Position numbers and translations under genes: made by a program | The notes under the pieces: generated by a model | Databases searched by the model: none | What the model saw: only the letters and a program-made list of their open reading frames with translations | Told to the model about the DNA's origin: nothing | Origin: an uncultured Chlamydiae bacterium | Lineage (GTDB): Bacteria > Chlamydiota > Chlamydiia > Chlamydiales > SM23-39 | DNA: 6,444 nucleotides | Assembly: GCA_903889795.1 (NCBI GenBank) | Contig: CAISYW010000155.1 | Coordinates: 1-6,444, forward strand | Direction of reading: 5' to 3' | In this document: positions 1 to 6,268 of the stretch, piece by piece | How positions within the stretch are numbered: position 1 is the stretch's first letter | Layout: the number at the start of each line of letters is the position of its first letter

Positions 1-141
1 ATGAATGGGAAAACGATCCTCGGCAAAAAAATGAATCTCAATCTGGCTCTCGACCATCGTGTAGTTGATGGGAGCGATGCGGCGCAGTTTATCAAAACTC
101 TCCAAAAATATTTGGAAAATCCGGCGGTATTGTTGATCTAG
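1..141 (+). CDS. pdhC: Dihydrolipoamide acyltransferase (pyruvate dehydrogenase E2), C-terminal end, partial
   Basis: This is the last 46 codons of a 2-oxo-acid dehydrogenase E2 subunit, cut by the left window edge; the ATG at base 1 is an internal Met, not a start. The catalytic-domain signature DHRVVDG is at visible residues 18-24, with the active-site His at 19 and Asp at 23. It is followed by SDAAQFIKTLQKYLENP and a hydrophobic end, the standard E2 C-terminus; the frame closes with TAG. E2 transfers the acyl group from lipoyl-lysine to CoA in the cytoplasmic dehydrogenase complex. DHRVVDG and the ENPAVLL ending fit the pyruvate enzyme better than 2-oxoglutarate E2 (sucB), and Chlamydia carries pdhABC near lpxD, but the lipoyl and E1-binding domains are outside the window, so the substrate assignment is inference. 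The next gene is convergent, 28 bp away. Confidence 0.85.
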   Translation: MNGKTILGKKMNLNLALDHRVVDGSDAAQFIKTLQKYLENPAVLLI

Positions 142-169
142 TGAGACGAAGATACTTTAATTACTTGAA

Positions 170-1090
170 CTAGAGCCAGCGGTTTTTCAGGAAGATCAAT
201 GCGGCAAAAATAGAACTGATGATTGCAGCTCCGGCAATGATCAAAAAGGCGTTGGGATTTTCACGAAGCGGAAGCACAATGTTCATTCCATAGATCGATG
301 CGATCATGGTGGGAATGCTGATAATGATCGTGATGGCTGTCAGTCGTTTAATCGTCTTGGAAACATCATTGGTAAAGATGATTTGATAGGAATCCCGTAA
401 GCTGCGGATGCTTTTAACGTTGACGCGGCAGAGCTCTTCTGACTGGCTGATCGCAAATAAAGTGTCTTGTAAAACATCATGATCTTTTTCGGAAAGATCG
501 ATATATCGATGAGTCGTCAATACCGTGAAGAGGTTGCGCATCGAAACAAGAGATGTAAGATATTGATTGAGAATTTCTTCATTTTTAGCCAATGCGATGA
601 TGGCGTCGTTATCGATCATGCGCGATGGCTGTTCATGAAGCAGAATGGAATGGCGCACCTGCTTAATGCTTGTAGTGAATCGATTGCTGATCCGAACCAA
701 AATAAAGAGGAGAAGTTTTGATTTTTGAGTGGTCGTTACGTTGGGGTTCGATAGAAGTAGATGTTCGATGATCGGATTGATGTAGGGAGTAATCGCGAGC
801 AGATAATTTTTTGTGAGAATGATTGTGAGAGGTTCTGTATGAAGCCCGATTTCCTGCTCCCCCGGATGACGTGTAAATAAAAGAAGATTGTCGCCATGTT
901 TTTCGATTCGAGGAACTTCATATTTATCGATGCTTTCGTGGATATCGCCGATTTCGTGGGAGAGGAGTTGGTCGATTTGTTCGAGATTTTCTAAATTTGC
1001 ATCTTTGAGATAGATAAAACATCCGGGACTAAATTCCTGGATCCTGATGAATTCATTGTCCTGTTCCGTTTTTAAATAGATCTCAATCAT
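170..1090 (-). CDS. corA: CorA-family Mg2+/divalent-cation transporter
   Basis: A 306-residue inner-membrane protein with the CorA layout: a soluble alpha/beta N-terminal domain (about 1-110), long helices (about 120-248) that form the cytoplasmic funnel and stalk, then two membrane segments (about 250-267 and 281-301) and a short basic tail ending NRWL. The family's GMN selectivity motif is at residues 268-270 (PTMIASIYGMN), at the end of the first membrane helix. CorA proteins are pentamers that import Mg2+, and some members carry Co2+, Ni2+ or Zn2+. The acidic MPEL-type loop usually following GMN is here IVLPLRENPN, so the canonical Glu is displaced. The start is the first in-frame ATG, as an in-frame TGA lies two codons upstream; no clear Shine-Dalgarno is seen. 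It lies after the lpxD operon on the same strand but beyond a strong hairpin, so it is probably transcribed separately. The ion carried cannot be read from sequence; the gene symbol is by family only. Confidence 0.85.
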   Translation of the reverse strand: MIEIYLKTEQDNEFIRIQEFSPGCFIYLKDANLENLEQIDQLLSHEIGDIHESIDKYEVPRIEKHGDNLLLFTRHPGEQEIGLHTEPLTIILTKNYLLAITPYINPIIEHLLLSNPNVTTTQKSKLLLFILVRISNRFTTSIKQVRHSILLHEQPSRMIDNDAIIALAKNEEILNQYLTSLVSMRNLFTVLTTHRYIDLSEKDHDVLQDTLFAISQSEELCRVNVKSIRSLRDSYQIIFTNDVSKTIKRLTAITIIISIPTMIASIYGMNIVLPLRENPNAFLIIAGAAIISSIFAALIFLKNRWL

Positions 1091-1139
1091 GCATCACAAA
1101 GCCGAGTTAGCCCCTCATTTTATTACATAACTCACAAAC

Positions 1140-1187
1140 CGATTTTAGAGATACGTTCGGTTTATACCGAACATTTCTCTAAAATCG
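1140..1187. terminator. 48-bp near-perfect palindrome; possible lpxD-operon terminator
   Basis: The outer arms (CGATTTTAGAGA at 1140-1151 and its exact complement at 1176-1187) pair over 12 bp. A 3x3 bulge with one central A-T pair follows, then inner arms GTTCGGT (1155-1161) and ACCGAAC (1166-1172) pair over 7 bp around a TTAT loop. It sits in the 135-bp gap after the lpxD stop and before corA, where a terminator is expected. Neither strand shows the run of T directly after the stem that defines a classical intrinsic terminator, so a different role (RNA stabilising 3' end, protein-binding palindrome) is possible. The rest of 1091-1225 holds nothing else that I recognise. Confidence 0.5.
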
Positions 1188-1225
1188 AAGTAGGTGTTTT
1201 ACAAAAAAGATTGATTATTAAGAGA

Positions 1226-2269
1226 TTAGCGATTTTTTTCGAGTTCGGCCACTTTTTTCTCGAGCTCTTTGATGCGCTCGACATATTCCTCGAGCCGCCG
1301 AACATGAATTTCCTGGCGATTGTATTCATTGATCGGTAGCGCGGGACTGCCGCGATATTTGCCCGCTTTGAGGGATTTGCTGATGCCGCCGCGCGATGCG
1401 ATCATCGTAAAATCATCGATTGCGACGTGGCCTGCAACGCCTACTTGCCCACCCATTACGACATGATGGCCCGTTTTGGACGATCCGGCAATGCCTGTTT
1501 GCGCGACAATCAGATTATGGGCGCCGATTTCAACATTATGGCCAATCTGTACGAGGTTATCGATCTTCGTTCCCTGGCGAACGATGGTCGCATCAAAACG
1601 GGAACGGTCGATGGTCGTATTGGCACCGATCTCGACATCATCTTCGATGATGACCGTGCCGATCTGTTCAAGCTTTTGATGGCAGCCGCTTTTGTCAGTC
1701 GTATAGCCAAATCCGCAGGAGCCGATAATCACGCCGCTTTGGAGAATCACCCGATTTCCCAGACGGCATTGCTCTCGGACCGTGCAAGATGGATTGAGGC
1801 GGCAATTCATTCCGACTTCCGTCTCAAACCCGATAAAGCAGTGCGCTCCGATATTGGAATGATCTCCAATCCGTACATGAGCGTCAATGACGGCGTAGGG
1901 ACCAATTGTAACATCTTTGCCGAGCGTTGCTGTGGGATCAATGACGGCGGTAGGGTGGATCCCTACAAAAGCCGACTTATTTTGGCAGGAAAGAAAAAGC
2001 TCAGCGATTTTTTGAAAAGTGCGTGAAGGATCATCTGAAATAAGAAAATTTTTGCCTTCGATGAGCGGTGTTTGCCGATCAATGCAGACCACTCCCGCAG
2101 AAGTTTCATTCAGAGCGGATCGATAGCGAGGATTCGCTAAAAAGGATGCATCGCTTTGCGCAGCTTTGTCGAGCGCATTTGCGCCCGAAATGCGATGCTC
2201 AGAATGGCCGATCAGCTCCGCTTGGGTAAGATCGGCCAGTTCTGCCAGAGTAAAACTCTTTATAGACAT
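1226..2269 (-). CDS. lpxD: UDP-3-O-acylglucosamine N-acyltransferase (lipid A synthesis)
   Basis: LpxD transfers a 3-hydroxyacyl chain from acyl-ACP to the 2-amino group of UDP-3-O-acylglucosamine, the third step of lipid A synthesis, in the cytoplasm. The 347 residues match the family size (about 340-355). Residues 1-100 form the uridine-binding domain (FTLAELADLTQAEL; FLANPRYR). Residues about 101-310 are hexapeptide repeats of the left-handed beta-helix (IGPYAV, IGDHSNIGAH, IGANTTI, IGAHN). A C-terminal helix at about 322-347 is heptad-like and probably packs in the trimer. The catalytic His aligns with H244 in QIGHN (H239 in E. coli, H247 in C. trachomatis); a second conserved His is H281 in AGHVAI, and the GFGY motif is at 186-189. 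It starts 6 bp after the skp stop, with only a weak AGG about 10 nt upstream lying in the end of skp, so translational coupling to skp is likely. It is the last gene of bamA-skp-lpxD. Confidence 0.96.
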   Translation of the reverse strand: MSIKSFTLAELADLTQAELIGHSEHRISGANALDKAAQSDASFLANPRYRSALNETSAGVVCIDRQTPLIEGKNFLISDDPSRTFQKIAELFLSCQNKSAFVGIHPTAVIDPTATLGKDVTIGPYAVIDAHVRIGDHSNIGAHCFIGFETEVGMNCRLNPSCTVREQCRLGNRVILQSGVIIGSCGFGYTTDKSGCHQKLEQIGTVIIEDDVEIGANTTIDRSRFDATIVRQGTKIDNLVQIGHNVEIGAHNLIVAQTGIAGSSKTGHHVVMGGQVGVAGHVAIDDFTMIASRGGISKSLKAGKYRGSPALPINEYNRQEIHVRRLEEYVERIKELEKKVAELEKNR

Positions 2270-2275
2270 GCCGGA

Positions 2276-2881
2276 TTAACCTGCATGCTGCTCAGAGCTC
2301 GCTTCCGCAGGGGCTGCGCTGGACGGCTCTTCGCTGTTATCAGATAATTTTTTCGACTTGGCATCAACATCGAAATTTTTATCCATTTCATTGATAATCT
2401 GTTGCGTCACATCGAGCTCAGTGCGAAAATAAAAGCAGGCTTCTTTATTGATGACATAGTCGAGCTTTTTATCTTTTGCCACTTTTTCTGATGCGCGAGC
2501 GATTTGCGCGCTCATTTTATGCACGAGCTGCATATTGGCTTGCTGCATCACTTGATAAAACTGTCCTTGATAACGCGATAAATCTTCGTTTAAAGTTTGA
2601 AAACGAGCTTTGATGTCTTCTTCCGCTTTGGGAGAAAGGCTGTCGAGATATTCGCTGTCTTCGAGTTTTGTGGAAATGTCTTTCAGCTCTTTTTCTGTAT
2701 CGTCGATCAATGCCGCGAGCTGTTTTCGAAGAGTTTCAAAATTTTCCTGTTCTTTCTTGCCGTATTTGGAATTTGTGATGCAAGTCGAGAAGTTGACAAC
2801 GGAGGTTGCCTCTGCTGCGTAAAGAGAAGTAACAATGCTGCAAGCAGCGAGGGACCAAGGTAGAAACTTTTTTAGAAACAT
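2276..2881 (-). CDS. skp: Skp/OmpH-family periplasmic chaperone
   Basis: A 201-residue exported protein of the Skp/OmpH family, which holds unfolded outer-membrane proteins in the periplasm for delivery to BamA. Residues 1-23 are a signal peptide: basic MFLKK, a hydrophobic stretch and a YAA|E signal peptidase I-type site. Next come a beta strand (VVNFSTCI), long charged helices (about 41-145) forming the coiled-coil arms, and the closing strand/helix LDVTQQIINEMDKNF. The layout (GKKE, LEDSEYLDSLS, YQGQFYQ) closely resembles chlamydial OmpH. Residues about 175-201 are a Ser/Ala/Glu-rich tail, probably disordered and longer than usual. The start is set by AAGGTGA 4-10 nt upstream; an in-frame extension of 60 codons exists but runs into the end of bamA and lacks an export signal. 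It lies 46 bp after bamA and 6 bp before lpxD. A LAAC lipobox-like motif in the signal peptide is an oddity. Confidence 0.92.
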   Translation of the reverse strand: MFLKKFLPWSLAACSIVTSLYAAEATSVVNFSTCITNSKYGKKEQENFETLRKQLAALIDDTEKELKDISTKLEDSEYLDSLSPKAEEDIKARFQTLNEDLSRYQGQFYQVMQQANMQLVHKMSAQIARASEKVAKDKKLDYVINKEACFYFRTELDVTQQIINEMDKNFDVDAKSKKLSDNSEEPSSAAPAEASSEQHAG

Positions 2882-2885
2882 GAAA

Positions 2886-2892
2886 TCACCTT
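2886..2892 (-). promoter_or_regulatory. Strong Shine-Dalgarno site of skp
   Basis: On the minus strand AAGGTGA precedes the skp ATG, with 7 nt between the AGG core and the start codon. This decides the start: it selects the signal-peptide Met over the upstream in-frame ATG codons inside bamA. It is the clearest ribosome-binding site in the window. A run of nine A residues (2903-2911, T on the plus strand) lies just upstream and may keep this mRNA stretch unstructured. Confidence 0.8.
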
Positions 2893-2927
2893 TTTGGTTC
2901 GATTTTTTTTTGCCGGCTTTCATTATC

Positions 2928-5363
2928 TCAGAACTGACCACCCATCGAAAAGAAGAATCTTTGGCAATCATGAGTGCTGACAGGGTTAATTGGATAACCA
3001 TAACCAACCACAATGGGGGTTCCTTTGTTGATTTCCAGGCGAACTCCGGCGCCGGTACCACAGCGCAACGTCTGAATGCTCCATGTGTCGAAAGTCACGC
3101 TTCCTGCATCAAAGAACACGAATACATCGAGCATGCGCAATAGTTCATAGTTATATTCAGCGGAGAGCAGACAAGAAGAGAGACCGCCTGTCGGGGTATC
3201 CGTTATCTTCAGGGTCGTTACCCCTTCTTTACTTGTCTCGAGATATTGGAATTTAGGTCCGATACTGAATGGTTTGTATCCTCTGACAGTGCCTTCGCCG
3301 CCTAATAAGAAACGCTCGCTATTGGGAACGTTTTTCATCACTTCTCGGCTTCCAAATGGTTGAATAAAGCGTAATTCGCCGCGGACTTTGAACGCACTAT
3401 GTGCAGTGACAGGAAAATAAATTGAATTGAGGTAGCTAAACTTCCAAAAATGAAATCGACCGCCCAAACCGACCATTTCCCCCTCTAGATAGGAGCGCCA
3501 GCCGCGATGGGGCTTCATCGAGCTGTCTGTCGAATCATAAGAAAGATTTGTGCTAATGGCGGAGAGAAAACCTTTGGCATAATTTCTCTCTTTTTCTTCA
3601 TTAAATGATTCCATTGATTCGAATGTTTGAGCGGCCTTGGGATGGTGCGGGGACATTATGTTGTAAGTGTGGCGCAAGCGCTGCCGTATACCGGCGGTCC
3701 AATAGGTTGAGAGGGGATAGTTTGTAAAGATCGAGCCGCCGTAAGTACGTATTTTTGAATCTTTTGCCTGGAGCTCGCTAAAAGTCTCGTTTAACTCTAC
3801 CCCGAAACGCCATAGAGAATCATTTACATAGGGATTCATCCAGGACAACAGGATATTGTTTTCTTTTTTCCCGAGAGTGCCGCGGGCATGAAAATATTGA
3901 CCGCCTCCGCGCAGACCGCACATTTCTCCATGTAAGAGTCTACCCACGCCGGCAATATTGAAATTGCGCTCGGTCAAATCCAATCCGCCAAAAATATTAT
4001 CCGTGGAGCTGAATCCCATGAACAAACTGACATTGCCTGTGGTAGTCTCTTCGACTTCGATGTAGACATCGCGATAATTATCGCCGAGGCCGAGATCTTC
4101 TGTGGATCGTACGGCATATACATTGACGGATTTAAAATAGCCGATCGCTTCGAGTTTTTGTTGAGTCCCCCTCAATTTGCGAGAATCAAACATCTCGCCG
4201 GGAACAAGCAGGGACTCGCGTAAAATCACATTATTTTTTGTCGAATGGTTGCCGAAAATATGGACCATTCCAATCTTGTACTGCAAGCCTTCTTCAATAA
4301 TGAAATTCACATCGAAAATCGGCTCATTTTCACTGAGAGGCGTTTCGTGCTGTACGTTGGCGTCGATGTAGCCCTTTTGCCCGTAGAGATCTTTGATCGC
4401 CTGGGCGGTATCGCGCGCTTTATCGGGAGAAAATACATCGCCTTCATGGAGCAGAGATCGTTTTAAGATTTCTTCGGTTGTCAGAATGGAATTGCCTTCA
4501 ATTCCGATTTTTCCACAGTGATAAAGTGTGCCGCGAATGGATGAAATGTTGACGATGATCTTATCGCTGGCCGGATCGTCGACAATTTGAATATCGACCG
4601 ACGCATCGGCATAGCCGCGGTTGTGCAGATAATTAATGATCGTCATTTTATCTTGTTCGAGGGCTTCGTCGCGGAACTTTCCGGAGCCTGTGAGCCAGCT
4701 CGTGAGAAAGTTGTATTTTTTCAAATACATTGTCTCGCTCAGCTCACTGCGTTCTTTATTGCTAAACCCTTCAAAAACGATTTTCTTGATATTGCCCGAT
4801 TTGCCTTCCTTAACATCAATGATAATGTCGACTTCATTGGTGTTGGCGATGGGTTGGGCCGTATAGGTTAGCTGAGATTCGAAATAGCCCTTTTTGATGT
4901 AGTAGTCTTTCACCTTGTTGAAGGCTTTGTTGAATTCCTGTCGGTTGAAAGTGGTAAAGGGCTTGATGTCGAGTTCGCTCTGCAGGGTGCTCGTCGAATA
5001 ACGTTTATTTCCGATGAATTGGATCTGATGAATCTTGGGACGCGGTGAAATTTGGATCGTAATGAAAAGCTGGCCGTCTTGAACGCGCAGCAATGGTTGA
5101 ACGCGGTCATATTCTTCGGAAAGTGATTTTAGATCGTTATCGAATGTGAATTGAGAAAAATCATCGCCTTCTTTTGTTTTGAGTTTGGACAAAATGGGCT
5201 TTGGATCGAATGATTGCACCGACTCCGGTGATTCATATTCGACTTGAATTCGGTTGATCTTCTTTTCTTCATAGAGCTCAACGCCGGAAAGGGGAACGGC
5301 CATGGTGGTTAATAGGCATGATAATAAAACGGCAGATCGCACTAAGAGATTGTTTTTCGCCAT
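2928..5363 (-). CDS. bamA: Outer membrane protein assembly factor BamA (Omp85)
   Basis: An 811-residue Omp85 protein, the core of the BAM complex that folds and inserts beta-barrel proteins into the outer membrane. Residues 1 to about 28 are a signal peptide (K3 and R9, then a hydrophobic stretch). Five POTRA domains follow at about 35-108, 109-187, 190-278, 281-359 and 361-438, each starting with a strand such as IHQIQFIGNKRYS, IKKIVFEGFSN, CGKIGIEGNS or IGMVHIFGNHS and ending in a strand before EG/EE. The 16-strand barrel spans about 444-811, with the loop-6 VRGY motif at 693-696, FDAGSV at 751-756 and a terminal FFFSMGGQF ending in the expected Phe. Length is close to E. coli BamA (810). 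It begins the bamA-skp-lpxD cluster, 93 bp after recR, with a promoter candidate in that gap and a weak AGG about 8 nt before ATG. There are five Cys in the mature part (283, 482, 731, 768, 800). Confidence 0.97.
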   Translation of the reverse strand: MAKNNLLVRSAVLLSCLLTTMAVPLSGVELYEEKKINRIQVEYESPESVQSFDPKPILSKLKTKEGDDFSQFTFDNDLKSLSEEYDRVQPLLRVQDGQLFITIQISPRPKIHQIQFIGNKRYSTSTLQSELDIKPFTTFNRQEFNKAFNKVKDYYIKKGYFESQLTYTAQPIANTNEVDIIIDVKEGKSGNIKKIVFEGFSNKERSELSETMYLKKYNFLTSWLTGSGKFRDEALEQDKMTIINYLHNRGYADASVDIQIVDDPASDKIIVNISSIRGTLYHCGKIGIEGNSILTTEEILKRSLLHEGDVFSPDKARDTAQAIKDLYGQKGYIDANVQHETPLSENEPIFDVNFIIEEGLQYKIGMVHIFGNHSTKNNVILRESLLVPGEMFDSRKLRGTQQKLEAIGYFKSVNVYAVRSTEDLGLGDNYRDVYIEVEETTTGNVSLFMGFSSTDNIFGGLDLTERNFNIAGVGRLLHGEMCGLRGGGQYFHARGTLGKKENNILLSWMNPYVNDSLWRFGVELNETFSELQAKDSKIRTYGGSIFTNYPLSTYWTAGIRQRLRHTYNIMSPHHPKAAQTFESMESFNEEKERNYAKGFLSAISTNLSYDSTDSSMKPHRGWRSYLEGEMVGLGGRFHFWKFSYLNSIYFPVTAHSAFKVRGELRFIQPFGSREVMKNVPNSERFLLGGEGTVRGYKPFSIGPKFQYLETSKEGVTTLKITDTPTGGLSSCLLSAEYNYELLRMLDVFVFFDAGSVTFDTWSIQTLRCGTGAGVRLEINKGTPIVVGYGYPINPVSTHDCQRFFFSMGGQF

Positions 5364-5410
5364 ACAAAGCCTGTTCGGTTTCCAATAAAATCGCGTTGAA
5401 TTGTTGTCGA

Positions 5411-5439
5411 ATGATAGGTAAACATCTGGAATATTGCAA
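5411..5439 (-). promoter_or_regulatory. Candidate sigma70/sigma66-type promoter of bamA-skp-lpxD
   Basis: On the minus strand a -35-like TTGCAA (5439-5434) is separated by exactly 17 bp from a -10-like TATCAT (5416-5411), matching the consensus at 4/6 and 5/6 positions. Transcription would begin near 5404, giving a leader of about 40 nt before the bamA ATG. The location in the 93-bp gap after recR would let the envelope genes be driven independently of recR. There is no recognisable terminator hairpin between recR and this site, so read-through from recR is also possible. Confidence 0.5.
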
Positions 5440-5456
5440 GCACTAGGTACATTTGA

Positions 5457-6056
5457 CTAGAGTATTTGACGGCCCGATAAAGCACGTGAAAGAGTGCCCC
5501 CATCGATGTGGTCGATCGAGCTGCCCACAGGCAGTCCAAAAGCCAATCGAGTGATTTTAACAGGAAGCATAGAGAGCTTTTCCTTCAGATAGAGAGCGGT
5601 GGCGTCGCCCTCCAGCGTCGAATCGAAAGCGATGATGACTTCTTGAACTTGATGTTGCCGCAGGCGGGATTCGATCCGATCCACTCGCAGGGTATCTGTA
5701 TATCGCCCATCCAGCGGAGAGAGTAAATGTTCAATGACATGATAGAGCCCGCGGAAGGTGCGGGTCTCTTCGATCGCAAATGCGTCGCGCGCCGATGCGA
5801 GCAGGCAGAGCGAGCGTGAATCGCGAATCGTGGTATCGCAGAAGCGGCAATGTCCGAGATCGGTGAGACAGCCGCAAATTGGGCAGGGAGGGATTTTGTT
5901 GCGTATATCGGCCAGCAGATGGCCGAAATGCGTGAGCTCTTCGCTGCTCCAATTGATGAACTCAAAGGCGAAACGCTCGGCTGTTCTGCTGCCAATGCCG
6001 GGGAGTTTTTTCAGGGCTGAAATAAGGATTTGCAGGTCTTCCGGAAATTTTGTCAT
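5457..6056 (-). CDS. recR: Recombination mediator protein RecR
   Basis: RecR works with RecO (and RecF) to load RecA onto SSB-coated single-stranded DNA in gap repair. The 199 residues match the family (about 200). In order: a helix-hairpin-helix at about 11-32 (KKLPGIGSRTAERFAF), a C4 zinc finger with C58, C61, C70 and C73 (CPICG...CRFC), a Toprim domain at about 80-175 (GLYHVIEHLLSPLDG at 103-117; AFDSTLEGDATA at 143-154), and the C-terminal LPVGSSIDHIDGGTLSRALSGR (175-196), the usual RecR ending. The Toprim segment reads FDSTLEGDATA rather than the common TNPTxEGExTA, keeping acidic residues. ATG at 6056 gives the conserved N-terminus although no clear Shine-Dalgarno precedes it. It is divergent from fabH and upstream of bamA, the order I recall for Chlamydia; the link to envelope genes looks positional. 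Confidence 0.97.
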   Translation of the reverse strand: MTKFPEDLQILISALKKLPGIGSRTAERFAFEFINWSSEELTHFGHLLADIRNKIPPCPICGCLTDLGHCRFCDTTIRDSRSLCLLASARDAFAIEETRTFRGLYHVIEHLLSPLDGRYTDTLRVDRIESRLRQHQVQEVIIAFDSTLEGDATALYLKEKLSMLPVKITRLAFGLPVGSSIDHIDGGTLSRALSGRQIL

Positions 6057-6090
6057 GATTGGTAAGTTTAATTTTTGATGCTCGTATGCT

Positions 6091-6108
6091 TATAATTCCT
6101 TAATTATG
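6091..6108. promoter_or_regulatory. Symmetric pair of -10-like elements in the recR/fabH divergent region
   Basis: On the plus strand TATAAT (6091-6096) is a perfect -10 hexamer facing fabH. On the minus strand CATAAT (6108-6103) is a 5/6 -10 hexamer facing recR. They are arms of an inverted repeat, ATAATT-CCTT-AATTAT (6092-6107). Rightward transcription would start near 6103 (leader about 166 nt to fabH), leftward near 6096 (leader about 40 nt to recR). Neither has a convincing -35 at 16-18 bp (TTAATT at 6068-6073 is the best for the plus strand), and the region is AT-rich, so chance matches are likely. This is inference from motif matching only. Confidence 0.35.
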
Positions 6109-6159
6109 AAAAACTAAGGGAAAATCTCTGTTTATAAATTATTGTATCTTTTTATTTCT

Positions 6160-6180
6160 TTTTTAGGAAGTTCCTGAAAA
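6160..6180. repeat. Odd-centred palindrome upstream of fabH; operator candidate
   Basis: Arms TTTTTAGGAA (6160-6169) and TTCCTGAAAA (6171-6180) mirror each other about G6170, with 9 of 10 Watson-Crick pairs and one G-T at 6164/6176. With a one-base centre it cannot form a usable hairpin, so if functional it would be a protein-binding site. It lies 11 bp upstream of the candidate fabH -35. I do not recognise it as the site of a known fatty-acid regulator. Confidence 0.3.
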
Positions 6181-6190
6181 GTTTAAACAC

Positions 6191-6219
6191 TTCACTTTTA
6201 TGGAATTTTAAGGTACACT
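6191..6219 (+). promoter_or_regulatory. Candidate promoter of fabH
   Basis: TTCACT (6191-6196) and TACACT (6214-6219) are spaced by exactly 17 bp and each match the sigma70 consensus at 4 of 6 positions. The start would fall near 6226, giving a leader of about 43 nt before the fabH ATG. It competes with the perfect TATAAT further upstream at 6091-6096, which has a weak -35. The whole 212-bp spacer 6057-6268 is AT-rich and holds no recognisable gene or RNA. Confidence 0.35.
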
Positions 6220-6268
6220 TTGTGTCATTGAAATTTTTTGCAATCCGGATTTTAAGAAAAAACTTCTG

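Noticed and set aside
138..173. Possible terminator hairpin between the convergent pdhC and corA ends
   Set aside because: Only five complementary bases (CTAGT/ACTAG) flank a long loop and there is no T-run; too weak to call.
1117..1122. TAAAAT -10-like hexamer upstream of corA on the minus strand
   Set aside because: No acceptable -35 at 16-18 bp; the upstream sequence is the arm of the palindrome, so a promoter call is not supported.
1427..2026. A 199-codon plus-strand open frame inside lpxD
   Set aside because: It lies wholly opposite a clear lpxD gene, its product resembles no family I know, and it has no ribosome-binding site; it is an antisense shadow of the hexapeptide-repeat coding sequence.
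2882..3061. A 60-codon N-terminal extension of skp overlapping the end of bamA
   Set aside because: The extension has no export signal, overlaps the conserved bamA C-terminus, and the downstream Met has both a strong Shine-Dalgarno and a typical signal peptide.
5316..5363. Possible lipoprotein signal in BamA (LLSC at residues 13-16)
   Set aside because: The hydrophobic stretch continues well past the Cys, position -2 is Leu, and BamA family members are not lipoproteins; ordinary signal peptidase I cleavage is expected.
5758..6078. A 106-codon plus-strand open frame opposite recR
   Set aside because: The opposite strand encodes RecR with its zinc finger intact; the antisense product is Arg/Ser-rich as expected for a shadow frame.
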